Shown here: one piece after another, positions 52,630 to 60,472 of the stretch
How the letters are laid out: every line of letters starts with the position of its first letter
Numbering within the stretch: the stretch's first letter is position 1
Assembly (NCBI RefSeq): GCF_001427145.1
Contig: NZ_LMGL01000001.1
Coordinates: 186,823-250,822 of the forward strand
DNA length: 64,000 nt
Direction: 5' to 3'
Origin: Microbacterium sp. Root166
GTDB taxonomy: Bacteria > Actinomycetota > Actinomycetes > Actinomycetales > Microbacteriaceae
Notes under the pieces: generated by a model
The model's database searches: none
What the model saw: the letters and a program-made list of their open reading frames with translations, nothing else
What the model was told of the DNA's origin: nothing
Program-made: the position numbers and the translations under genes

Positions 52630-53193
52630 GGCCGCGGGCGGAGCGTCGGCCTTGCTCAGCTCTTCGAGCCGCTCGAGCCAGACCGCGGCGGTGCCTTCGT
52701 CGAACGGTGCTTCGCCGGACGAGACCCGCCGCTCGAGGTCGGCGGCGAGGGCGTCGAGGTGCTCGACGACCTCGGCCGGGTACGCATACGCGACGCGGTG
52801 CTCGTCCCATTCATCGCGGTCGTCGATGTAGATCCCGCGCTCGGCGTGGTCGACGACGTCGAGGTCCATGTCGATGCCGGTGGGCTCGCCGTCCTGCCAC
52901 CGCAGGTCCCACGCGAGGTCGATGTACGTGCGCGTGCGGTGCGGGGCCGCGTTGCGGGTGAACGCGTAGTCGCCGGTCGGCGGAACGAGGGTGACGTTCG
53001 GATGCTGCGGCTCGAACGTGCGTCCGGGACGTGAGCTGTCCCACCCGGGGAGCTGGCCGAACCAGTCGCCCCACTCGTCGCTGCCGAGGTAGACGCACTC
53101 GTGCACCCAGTGCGGCCCGCCGTCCCATTTGCGCCAGCGGAACATCAGCCGGGTGCCCGGCTCGGGCCTCGCGGAGACGGCGTTGTCGGTCAC
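52627..53193 (-). CDS. DUF402-domain protein
   Basis: This 188-residue protein has the DUF402 core: RTYIDLAWDLRWQDGEPTGIDMDLDVVDHAERGIYIDDRDEWDEHRVAYAYP, rich in paired Asp residues (DMDLDV, DDRDEWDEH) that bind metal in this fold. Characterised relatives hydrolyse nucleoside di- and triphosphates or fluoroacetate-like compounds, so a phosphohydrolase role is possible but unproven. The GTG start at 53193 is 6 nt after TAGACT, overlapping the divergent isochorismate-synthase promoter. Confidence 0.85.
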   Translation of the reverse strand: MTDNAVSARPEPGTRLMFRWRKWDGGPHWVHECVYLGSDEWGDWFGQLPGWDSSRPGRTFEPQHPNVTLVPPTGDYAFTRNAAPHRTRTYIDLAWDLRWQDGEPTGIDMDLDVVDHAERGIYIDDRDEWDEHRVAYAYPAEVVEHLDALAADLERRVSSGEAPFDEGTAAVWLERLEELSKADAPPAA

Positions 53194-53199
53194 CCCGCG

Positions 53200-53209
53200 A
53201 GTCTAGGCT
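53200..53209. promoter_or_regulatory. Divergent overlapping leaderless promoters
   Basis: The 10-mer AGTCTAGGCT holds TAGACT on the minus strand (53205-53200) and TAGGCT on the plus strand (53204-53209), sharing two base pairs. Each is exactly 6 nt from a GTG start (53193 minus, 53216 plus). The whole intergenic gap is 22 bp. Confidence 0.65.
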
Positions 53210-53215
53210 TGAGGG

Positions 53216-54514
53216 GTGACCTTCCCGCGCCGCCCGCCCCGTCTGGTGGTGCAGACGCGCGAGATCGACCCGGTCGACGACCTCCTCGCGTTCACGGACC
53301 CCGCCTCGCCGCTCGCGTGGTTGCGCCGGGGCGAGGGCATCGTCGGCATCGGGAGCGTCGGCGGGTACCAGGCCGGCGGTGCCGGCAGGCCCGATCCCGG
53401 CGACGACGCCCGCATCTCCCCGGCGGACTGGTGGCGGGCCGTCTCGGCCGAGGCCGACATCGACGATCCGGTCGGCCTGCATGGCACCGGCCTCGTGGCC
53501 TTCGGCACCCTCGTCTTCGACCAGCGCTCCGCCGCCTCGAGCCGCCTGATCATCCCCCAGGCGATCATCGGCCGGCGCGACGGCCGCTCCTGGCTCACCC
53601 GGATCCGCTCGACCGTCGCCGACCTCGAGGAACCCGCGGTCGAGCCGGTCCCCTACGGTCCGTACTGGTCGGCGACCCTCGGTCCCGGCGAGCTCAATCC
53701 CGAGGGATATCAGGCGGCGGTGCGCGCCGGGCTCGACGCGATCGCCGCCGGTGAGGTGGGCAAGGTCGTCCTCGCGCGCGACCTGGTGGGCACGGTGCCC
53801 GCCGGGGCCGACCTGCGCCGGCTGGTGCGTGCTCTCTCGCGGGACTACCTCGACACCTGGACCTTCGCGGTGGACGGGCTCATCGGCGCGAGCCCCGAGA
53901 CGCTCGTCACGGTGTCGGGCGGCGACGTGACCGCCCGCGTGCTGGCCGGGACGTTCCCGCGCGGAGCCGACTCGGACGATGACGCCGCGGCATCCTTCCG
54001 CCTCTCGCACAGCGGCAAGGACCTCGACGAGCACCAGTACGCGGTGCGCAGCGTGCTCGATGCCCTCGCCCCGCACACCGGAACCCTGAGGGCCGACGAC
54101 GAGCCGTTCGCGCTCGAGCTGCCGAACCTGTGGCATCTCGCCACCGACGTCGCCGGCGAGATCGCCGACCACGCCTCTGCGCTCGACCTGGTCGCGGCGC
54201 TGCACCCCACAGCCGCCGTGGCGGGAACACCGACGGATGCCGCGATCGAGGTCATCCGGAGGATCGAGCCCTTCGACCGACGTCGCTACGCCGGCCCGGT
54301 CGGCTGGGTCGACGCTGCCGGCGACGGCGAGTGGGCGATCGCCCTCCGGTGCGCGCAGATCGGCGCCGAGCCGTCGCACCGCTTCGCCGAGTACAGCGAC
54401 ACCATCCCGGTGGTCGCCCACGCCGGAGCCGGGATCGTGGCCGGCAGCGACCCCGAGACCGAGCTGCTCGAGACGCGCGTCAAGTTCCGCCCGATCGTGG
54501 ACGCACTGGCGTGA
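53216..54514 (+). CDS. menF: Isochorismate synthase
   Basis: This 432-residue chorismate-binding enzyme should convert chorismate to isochorismate for menaquinone. The C-terminal catalytic half shows GEVGKVVLARDLVG (base Lys), ASPETLVTVSGGDVTARVLAGTFPRG, the conserved HPTAAVAGTPTDAAIEVIRRIEPFDRRRYAGPVGWVD and a final Glu-rich motif near ETELLETRVKF. EntC-type siderophore use is an alternative, but menD and menG nearby favour menaquinone. The GTG start at 53216 lies 6 nt after TAGGCT. Its stop overlaps the amidohydrolase GTG start by 4 nt. Confidence 0.92.
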   Translation: MTFPRRPPRLVVQTREIDPVDDLLAFTDPASPLAWLRRGEGIVGIGSVGGYQAGGAGRPDPGDDARISPADWWRAVSAEADIDDPVGLHGTGLVAFGTLVFDQRSAASSRLIIPQAIIGRRDGRSWLTRIRSTVADLEEPAVEPVPYGPYWSATLGPGELNPEGYQAAVRAGLDAIAAGEVGKVVLARDLVGTVPAGADLRRLVRALSRDYLDTWTFAVDGLIGASPETLVTVSGGDVTARVLAGTFPRGADSDDDAAASFRLSHSGKDLDEHQYAVRSVLDALAPHTGTLRADDEPFALELPNLWHLATDVAGEIADHASALDLVAALHPTAAVAGTPTDAAIEVIRRIEPFDRRRYAGPVGWVDAAGDGEWAIALRCAQIGAEPSHRFAEYSDTIPVVAHAGAGIVAGSDPETELLETRVKFRPIVDALA

Positions 54515-55761
54515 GCGGATTCGGCGTGCCCGCCGGCCTGCCCCCGGGCGGCAGCCTCACGCTGACGAATCTGCAGCTGATCGACGGCAGCGACACCGGT
54601 CCGCGAGAGCACCTGGCCCTTGTGATCGAGGACGGCGTGATCGCCGACGTCGTGGCTGCGGCATCCGTCCGCCCGACGTCCAGGACTTTCGACCTCGGCG
54701 GCGCGTACGTCATGCCAGGCCTGGTCAACATGCACAACCACTTCTCGCTCTCGCTGCCGGGACCCGGCGGCGACGCGGTGAGCGCTCTCGGGCCCCACGA
54801 GCTGGCGCTGTACATGGCGGATGCCGCACGCCGGACGCTCCTGGCCGGAGTCACGACCGTGCGATGCGTGGCCGAGAAGGCCGGGGCGGACTTCGCCCTG
54901 CGACGCGCGATCGACGCGGGATGGACGGCGGGGCCCCGCATCCGCACGGCCGGGCGGGCGCTGTGCTGCACCGGCGGTCACGGTCACGAGACCGAGGACA
55001 CGATCGAGTGCGACGGCGCGGACGAGTTCGCGCGCGGGGTTCGCGGCCAGATCGCACTCGGCGCCGACCTCGTCAAGCTGATGATCTCGGGCGGGATCGC
55101 CGGAGAGCACGAGCAGATCACGACGGCGCAGCTCACCCCCGACGAGACGGCCGCCGCGATCTCGACCGCGCACGCCTGGGGCCGCAAGGTCACCGCGCAC
55201 GCCGGGCCCGCCGAGGTGATCGCCCAGGCGGTCGAGCTCGGCCTGGACTGCGTGGAGCACGGTTACGAGCTGACTCCCGAGGTCGCGAGGCTCATGGCCG
55301 AGCACTCTTGCGCGCTGGTCCCGACGCTGGTCGTCACGAGCGCGCAGGCGTTCTTCGACGACCTCGGCGTCCCGCCGTGGATGCAGGCTCGGTCGCTCGG
55401 CGCGGCGGAGCGCCACCGCGCGTCGTACCGATACGCCCTCGATGCGGGCGTCGAGGTCCTCCTCGGCAGCGACATGCCGCCGTACTGGGACTTCGAGGGC
55501 ACGACGGCCGTCGTGCGCGAGCTCGAGCACATGGAGGCCGGCGGGCTCGCACCCGCGAAGGTCGTGCGCGCCGCCACCGCCGGACCGGCGCGCTGGCTGG
55601 GCGACGAGTCGGTGTACGGGATGCTGCGCCCGGGCCTCGCCGCGGACCTGATCGCGATGCCGGACGATCCCACCGCCGGCATCGGCGCCCTTCGGGGACT
55701 CGATCTCGTCATGAGCGGCGGCGTGGTCGTGCGCGACGACCTCGGCCGCACGCGCGCCTAG
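54511..55761 (+). CDS. Metal-dependent amidohydrolase (imidazolonepropionase-like)
   Basis: This 416-residue enzyme has the amidohydrolase metal ligands in order: NMHNHFSL (HxH), LVKLMISGG (Lys that can be carboxylated), VTAHAGP (His), VEHGYEL (His) and LLGSDMPP (Asp). Relatives act as prolidases, carnosinase-like or imidazolonepropionase-like hydrolases; substrate unknown. The GTG start at 54511 overlaps the isochorismate synthase stop (GTGA), so it is cotranslated, though no menaquinone role is known for it. Its TAG stop shares two bases with the convergent DUF885 stop inside a palindrome. Confidence 0.88.
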   Translation: MSGFGVPAGLPPGGSLTLTNLQLIDGSDTGPREHLALVIEDGVIADVVAAASVRPTSRTFDLGGAYVMPGLVNMHNHFSLSLPGPGGDAVSALGPHELALYMADAARRTLLAGVTTVRCVAEKAGADFALRRAIDAGWTAGPRIRTAGRALCCTGGHGHETEDTIECDGADEFARGVRGQIALGADLVKLMISGGIAGEHEQITTAQLTPDETAAAISTAHAWGRKVTAHAGPAEVIAQAVELGLDCVEHGYELTPEVARLMAEHSCALVPTLVVTSAQAFFDDLGVPPWMQARSLGAAERHRASYRYALDAGVEVLLGSDMPPYWDFEGTTAVVRELEHMEAGGLAPAKVVRAATAGPARWLGDESVYGMLRPGLAADLIAMPDDPTAGIGALRGLDLVMSGGVVVRDDLGRTRA

Positions 55762-55768
55762 GCGCGCG
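55751..55768. repeat. 18-bp palindrome containing two convergent stop codons
   Basis: CGCGCGCCTAGGCGCGCG is perfectly palindromic around CTAG; the plus-strand TAG (55759-55761) and the minus-strand TAG (55760-55758) overlap in its centre. Confidence 0.7.
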
Positions 55769-57422
55769 CCGTCAGCAGCTCGCGCAGCGGGTCGAGGCCC
55801 ATCGGCCCGAGCGCGAGCGCGTCACGGTGGAAGTCGCGCAGCGAGAAGTCGTCGCCGAGCTGCGAGCGCCTGACGGCACGCGCCTCATTCCACAGGCGGG
55901 CCCCGACCTTGAAGGCCAGCGCCTGCCCGGGCCAGCCCAGGTAGCGGTCGACCTCGAACCCGGCGAGCGCCGGCTCGACCATGGCGAAGTCCACCAGCAT
56001 GCGCCGCGCGAGCTCGGGGGTCCAGTCGCCGGCGGGCACCAGCGGGTTGGACGGCACCGGCATCCCGGTGTGCAGGCCGATGTCCGCGACGATGCGCACG
56101 GAGCGCCAGATCTGCCCGAGCACCAGACCGAGCCGCTCGGCGTCGTCGCGCACGAGCCCGAGCTCGTCGGCCAACTGCTCGGCGTAGTGCGCCCAGCCCT
56201 CGGCGTACCCGTGGATGTGACACAGGTGCCGCTGCCACGGGTGCAGCTCGGGGTACGAGGCGGTGAGCACGAACTGGAGGTGATGGCCCGGCACGCCCTC
56301 GTGGTGCACGCTCGTCACCTCCTGCCACGTCGCGGCCACCGGCACACCGCTGGGTATGGTCCAGACCACGCGGCCCGGCGTCGAGCCGTCCGGAGCGCCG
56401 GGCGAGTAGTAGACCACGCCCGCCGACGACTCCGATACGAGGCATTCGACGTCGTGCACCGACGACGGCAGATCGAATGCCGGGCCGACCGCGTCGATGC
56501 TCGCCCCAACGCGCTCGGTGAGCCATGCGCGGATCGCGTCGACCCCCTCGAGCCGGTAGCGCGGATCGAGATCGAGAGCGGATGCCGCGGCACGCACGGG
56601 GTCGTCGCCCGAGCCGCCGAGACCGCTCGCCAGCACGCGGGCCTCGGTGACAAGCCGCTCGAGCTCGACCCACCCGTACCGGTACGTCTCTGCCACGTCG
56701 ATCTGGGCGCCGAGCATCGCGGCGGCGATGTCGGCGTACGCGGCCGCCCCGACGCCGTCCGCCGAGGCGAACGACGGCAGCTCCTCCCGAAGGACACGCA
56801 CGAGCTCGCCGAGCGCCCTCGCCGTCTCGACGCCCGCCGCGCGCACCCGGTCGGCAGCCGGCGCGGCGGCTTCCGGCGACACCGGAACCGACCCGAACCA
56901 GTCCCCCGCGATCCAGGCCTCGACCTGGGCGGCGAGGGTGTCGAGCTGGCGCACCGGGGCGACGCCTCCCGCAGCGAAGCGGGCGGAGTGGTCACGGGCC
57001 CAGCGCAGTGCCTCGATGTACTGACGCACGGCGGCGGGCACGGCCTCGAGGCGGCGCAGCAGCGCATCGCCCGCGGCATCCGGGGTGACGGTCAGACCCT
57101 CGACCGCGTACTTCACCAGATGGACCGGCGTCGCCAGCCCCGCGACCAGGCGCGGCGTGAAGCCGGTGTCGAAGAGCAGTCGCTCGCGCTCCAGGCGCTC
57201 GCGCAATGCGAGCCGGAGCACCTCATCGCCCGGGCCGGTGGCCGCCAGCGCTTCGAGGGTCTCGCCTTGCAGCTCGTACTTGCGCTGCAGCCACTGCGGG
57301 CCGAGATCGGGGAGCGGCGGTCCGTCATCGAGTCCGAGCGCCTGCGCCGCGTCGGGCTCGTGGTCGGCGAGCTCGCGGACATAGGCATCGGCGACGGCGT
57401 GGACGGGATCGGGGGCGCGCAC
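55758..57422 (-). CDS. DUF885 family protein (putative metallopeptidase)
   Basis: This 554-residue protein belongs to DUF885, identified by the zinc-site motif VHHEGVPGHHLQF (HExxP-GHH, about residues 365-377) and the downstream EGWAHYAEQLADELG with a further Glu ligand. Such proteins resemble gluzincin peptidases, and a carboxypeptidase or dipeptidase role is presumed rather than shown. It has no signal peptide. The GTG start at 57422 lies 6 nt after TAGGCT (leaderless). It is convergent with the amidohydrolase gene, with a 4-nt overlap of the coding ends. Confidence 0.88.
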   Translation of the reverse strand: MRAPDPVHAVADAYVRELADHEPDAAQALGLDDGPPLPDLGPQWLQRKYELQGETLEALAATGPGDEVLRLALRERLERERLLFDTGFTPRLVAGLATPVHLVKYAVEGLTVTPDAAGDALLRRLEAVPAAVRQYIEALRWARDHSARFAAGGVAPVRQLDTLAAQVEAWIAGDWFGSVPVSPEAAAPAADRVRAAGVETARALGELVRVLREELPSFASADGVGAAAYADIAAAMLGAQIDVAETYRYGWVELERLVTEARVLASGLGGSGDDPVRAAASALDLDPRYRLEGVDAIRAWLTERVGASIDAVGPAFDLPSSVHDVECLVSESSAGVVYYSPGAPDGSTPGRVVWTIPSGVPVAATWQEVTSVHHEGVPGHHLQFVLTASYPELHPWQRHLCHIHGYAEGWAHYAEQLADELGLVRDDAERLGLVLGQIWRSVRIVADIGLHTGMPVPSNPLVPAGDWTPELARRMLVDFAMVEPALAGFEVDRYLGWPGQALAFKVGARLWNEARAVRRSQLGDDFSLRDFHRDALALGPMGLDPLRELLTARA

Positions 57423-57428
57423 CGGATC

Positions 57429-57434
57429 AGCCTA
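57429..57434 (-). promoter_or_regulatory. -10 box of leaderless DUF885 gene
   Basis: TAGGCT lies 6 nt before the GTG at 57422. Confidence 0.55.
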
Positions 57435-57460
57435 GGCCGCCCGGTGCGCGCCCCGCGGGG

Positions 57461-58360
57461 TCACGCCTTCTTGTCGGGAGCGAAGAGCATGCGGGCGAGC
57501 AGCAGCATCATGGCGGCGAATCCGCCGACGAAGGCCAGGGGCGCCCACCACCAGCCGACCGTGAAGACCAGCACCACGATCACGGCGAACGTGACGAGCC
57601 AGATGACCGCGGAGTAGATGCCGAAGCGCGCCGCCGTCTCGGGTTCCTCCTCGAAGCGGTTGCGGACGCGGGAGGCGTCGTGCTGCGCCTGCCGCACCCA
57701 GGCCTTGTGGCGATTGGTCTGCGAGGCGAAGAGGAACGCGAACAGGATGATCGCGCCGATCACGCCGACAGCGGCGAAGACGATACACCACAGTGGAAGG
57801 GCCGCCAGCGCCACCAGCACGCCGATGCCCAGCCCGTACGTGCCGATGAGGGTGGCGAGGAAGTAGCCCGCGGCACGGTTCAGCGGCATCGGGTGATTCG
57901 TGGTCGTCTCCTGCGACAGCGAATCGCCGACCAGGTACGCCAGGCCGGTCGACGCCACGCCCATGAGCCCGATGGTGAGCTGCACCGGCAGCGGAAGCAC
58001 CCCGGTCGCGATGAGGATCGCGACCGTCGCGGCGACGACGAACATGAGCGACCACACGACGGCCCGGACGACGAACCCCGCCTTCGGCTTGACGTGGTGT
58101 CTCTGCTGCAGCGCGGCGTAGTCGCTGCGGGCGCGGGGTGCGGCATCCGTGTCCTCGTCGAGGAGATCGCGGACGTCTCCCAGCTCGGCGATGGCCTGAC
58201 GCGCGGCCTGGGCGGGGGTGCGACCCGCACTCTCGAGCTCGGCGGCACGCGCCATCAGGTTGGCGCGCACCTCCTCCTTGAGGTCCTGCGCGTCGGGCGT
58301 CATCGCGACGCCGGCGAAGGCCTCGTCGAGCAGGCGATGGATGTCGGTGTTCTCGGTCAT
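57461..58360 (-). CDS. Permease-prefix (HAAS-like) membrane protein
   Basis: This 299-residue protein has a soluble N-terminal helical domain (about 1-95: IHRLLDEAFAGVAMTPDAQDLKEEVRANLMARAAELESAGRTPAQAARQAIAELGD). It resembles the permease-prefix/HAAS domain that often follows PadR regulators. About six membrane spans follow. No transporter or enzyme motif is visible. The ATG overlaps the PadR stop by 4 nt, the classic arrangement of PadR with a HAAS-domain partner; such pairs are thought to sense envelope stress or drugs. Confidence 0.83.
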   Translation of the reverse strand: MTENTDIHRLLDEAFAGVAMTPDAQDLKEEVRANLMARAAELESAGRTPAQAARQAIAELGDVRDLLDEDTDAAPRARSDYAALQQRHHVKPKAGFVVRAVVWSLMFVVAATVAILIATGVLPLPVQLTIGLMGVASTGLAYLVGDSLSQETTTNHPMPLNRAAGYFLATLIGTYGLGIGVLVALAALPLWCIVFAAVGVIGAIILFAFLFASQTNRHKAWVRQAQHDASRVRNRFEEEPETAARFGIYSAVIWLVTFAVIVVLVFTVGWWWAPLAFVGGFAAMMLLLARMLFAPDKKA

Positions 58361-58704
58361 TTGTCCGTGCCCTCCAGGAGCGAGTCGATGATGCGCCGCG
58401 TCGCGGTCCAGGCCGCGACGTTGCTGCCGAAGACGGCGCGGCCGGCGTCCGTGATGCGGTAGTACTTGCGGCGGCCGCCCTGGCTCTCGTCGCCCCAGTA
58501 GGACTCGACGAGGCCGTCCTTCTCGAGACGGCGATAGGTGGCGTAGAGCGTGGCCTCTTTGATCTCGTGGGCCCCGCCGGTCGCATCGCGGATCGCCTTG
58601 TAGATCTCGAAGCCGTACGCGTCGCCACGCCGTAGCACGCCCAGCACGATCGTGTCGGTGTGCCCGCGCAGCAGGTCGGCCGCGAAGGCGTCGTCCTTTG
58701 TCAT
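58357..58704 (-). CDS. PadR-family transcriptional regulator
   Basis: This 115-residue regulator has the PadR winged helix: LLRGHTDTIVLGVLRRGDAYGFEIYKAIRDATGGAHEIKEATLYATYRRLEKDGLVESYWGDESQGGRRKYYRITDAGRAVF. The short C-terminal dimer helix is that of subfamily 2. The ATG at 58704 is 7 nt after TACAGT (leaderless), inside an interrupted palindrome. It is coupled by a 4-nt overlap to the membrane-protein gene and probably represses the pair. Confidence 0.93.
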   Translation of the reverse strand: MTKDDAFAADLLRGHTDTIVLGVLRRGDAYGFEIYKAIRDATGGAHEIKEATLYATYRRLEKDGLVESYWGDESQGGRRKYYRITDAGRAVFGSNVAAWTATRRIIDSLLEGTDK

Positions 58705-58710
58705 GTCGAG

Positions 58711-58729
58711 TACTGTATCACATCAAGTA
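58711..58729. promoter_or_regulatory. Candidate PadR operator overlapping the PadR -10
   Basis: TACTGTATCACATCAAGTA is an interrupted palindrome (TACTnnATnnnATnnAGTA) covering the minus-strand TACAGT -10 box (58717-58712), as expected for autorepression. Confidence 0.45.
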
Positions 58730-58770
58730 CCTGACGACGACTGCATCTATACGCGATCGACCTCTCGCCC

Positions 58771-58776
58771 TAGACT
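58771..58776 (+). promoter_or_regulatory. -10 box of leaderless methyltransferase (frameshifted gene)
   Basis: TAGACT lies 6 nt before the ATG at 58783. Confidence 0.5.
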
Positions 58777-58782
58777 GCCCGC

Positions 58783-59540
58783 ATGTCGTTCGACGTCGCC
58801 GCCGAGGCGTACGACCGGTTCATGGGCCGGTACTCGCAGCCCCTCGCCGGCGTGTTCGCGGATTTCGCCGGCGTGCCGGAATCGGGCCGGGCGCTCGACG
58901 TGGGCTGCGGCCCCGGCGCTCGATGGCCGTGCTCAGCGCGAGGCTCGGTCAGGACGAGGTCGCCGGCGTCGACCCCGCCGAGAGCTTCGTCGCCGCCGCG
59001 CGGGCCCGCTTCCCGTGGGCCGACATCCGCCATGGCACGGCCGAGGCGCTGCCGTTCGACGACCACGCCTTCGACGCGGTGCTCGCCCAGCTCGTGGTTC
59101 ATTTCATGACGGATGCCGCGGCCGGCGCCCGCGAGATGGTGCGGGTCGCGCGGCCCGGAGCCGTCGTCGCCGCGTGCGTGTGGGACTTCGCGGGCGGGCG
59201 GGCGCCGCAGAGCGCGTTCTTCCGCGCCCTTCGGTCGGTCGTGTCCGGCGCCGACGACGAGACCGATCGAGTGGGGGCTCGAGCGGGCGACCTCGGCGCG
59301 CTGCTCGAAGACGCCGGCTGCGCGGGCGTCACCGAGTCCGAGCTGTCCGTCGACGTCGACTACGCGACCTTCGACGACTGGTGGGATCCCTACACGCTCG
59401 GGGTGTCGCCGGCGGGCAAGCAGCTCGCCGCGCTCAGCGACGCGGATCGCGAACGGGTCAGGGCGCAGTGCCTCGACCTGCTCCCGCCGGCGCCGTTCAC
59501 GGTGACCGCGACGGCCTGGAGCGCCCGCGGCACCGCCTGA
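58783..59540 (+). pseudogene. Class I SAM methyltransferase, frameshifted
   Basis: The first frame encodes MSFDVAAEAYDRFMGRYSQPLAGVFADFAGVPESGRALDVGCGPGA (SAM motif I) and then turns into nonsense. A different frame carries on from about 58923 with MAVLSARLGQDEVAGVDPAESFVAAARARFPWADIRHGTAEALPFDDHAFDAVLAQLVVHFM and runs to 59540. Joining them needs one base added near 58921, giving a normal roughly 252-residue UbiE-type methyltransferase. So there is a 1-nt deletion in or right after motif I, either real or a sequencing error. Promoter and the rest of the gene look intact, which suggests a recent change. Confidence 0.85.
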
Positions 59541-59545
59541 CGGAA

Positions 59546-59573
59546 CGCCGCGATACCCTTTCAGGTCGCGGCG
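59546..59573. terminator. Hairpin between convergent methyltransferase and PPK2 genes
   Basis: CGCCGCGA (59546-59553) and TCGCGGCG (59566-59573) form an 8-bp stem with a 12-nt loop; CCCTTT lies within the loop. It overlaps the PPK2 stop codon. Confidence 0.4.
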
Positions 59574-60424
59574 AGACGCTTCTTCTCGGCCTCGACGTCG
59601 AAGGTGGCGACCGGCCAGTGCGGGTCGATCCCCTCGAGCGCCTCCAGCAGCAGGTGCTGCACCGCGGTGCGCGCGTACCATTTGCGGTCCGCCGGCACCA
59701 CGTGCCACGGCACGTGCTCGGTGGAGGTGCGCTCGAACACCTGCTGGTAGGCGTCCATGTACTTCGGCCACAGCTCGCGCTCGTCGACGTCGCCGGGGTT
59801 GTACTTCCAGTGCTTCTCGGGGCGATCGAGCCGCTCGGTCAGGCGCGCCTTCTGCTCGTCGGCCGAGATGTGCAGCATCACCTTGACGATGCGGGTCCCG
59901 GCATCCGTCAGCTGCTTCTCGAAGGTGTTGATCGCCCCGTAGCGTCGCTCGATCTCGTCGCGGGGGGCGAGCTCGCGCACCCGGCCGATGAGGACGTCCT
60001 CGTAGTGCGAGCGGTCGAACACCCCGATGATGCCGGGCTCGGGCACGCGCTTGGCGACCCGCCACAGGAAGTCGTGCTCGAGCTCCTCGGGCGTGGGCTT
60101 CTTGAACGCGGTGATCTCGACGCCCTGGGGATCGACCGACCCGACGACGTGCCGCACGATGCCGCCCTTGCCCGCCGAGTCCATCGCCTGCAGCACCAGC
60201 AGCACCGAGGCATTCGTCGCATCGACCCGGCTCTGCGCGAACAGGCGCTCCTGGTACTCATCGAGCTGCACGGCGCCCGACGCCAGGTCCTCGGCGGCGT
60301 GCACCTTGTCCTTGACATATCCCGGAGTCGATCGGGTGTCCACGTCGGCGAGCACGAACCCCTCGCCCACGCGCAGCAGCTCGCCCACGTCCCCGGTCCA
60401 GTGCTTCTGGCTGATCGCAGTCAT
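59561..60424 (-). CDS. Polyphosphate kinase 2 family protein
   Basis: This 287-residue PPK2 enzyme uses polyphosphate to phosphorylate nucleoside mono- or diphosphates. It shows the Walker A-like QAMDSAGKGGIVRHVVGSVDPQGV, the lid motif region RVAKRVPEPG and the Walker B-like GVFDRSHYEDVL. Near the C-terminus comes WKYNPGDVDERELWPKYMDAYQ. Single-domain length fits class I or III PPK2; the class cannot be fixed by eye. A CATGAT box lies 6 nt before the ATG at 60424. It is downstream of menD on the same strand, 48 bp away. Confidence 0.94.
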   Translation of the reverse strand: MTAISQKHWTGDVGELLRVGEGFVLADVDTRSTPGYVKDKVHAAEDLASGAVQLDEYQERLFAQSRVDATNASVLLVLQAMDSAGKGGIVRHVVGSVDPQGVEITAFKKPTPEELEHDFLWRVAKRVPEPGIIGVFDRSHYEDVLIGRVRELAPRDEIERRYGAINTFEKQLTDAGTRIVKVMLHISADEQKARLTERLDRPEKHWKYNPGDVDERELWPKYMDAYQQVFERTSTEHVPWHVVPADRKWYARTAVQHLLLEALEGIDPHWPVATFDVEAEKKRLAAT

Positions 60425-60472
60425 GTGCCCATCATGCCGACCCGGCAGGTGCCGCGGCGAGGAGATTTCCGG

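Noticed and set aside
54237..57617. 1126-codon plus-strand frame over isochorismate synthase, amidohydrolase and DUF885
   Set aside because: It overlaps genes on both strands with conserved motifs; the product is Arg-rich nonsense.
58698..58922. Reading the downstream methyltransferase frame as a complete gene starting at 58698
   Set aside because: Residues before about 58923 in that frame are Arg-rich nonsense, while the other frame there encodes the proper N-terminus with the SAM motif.
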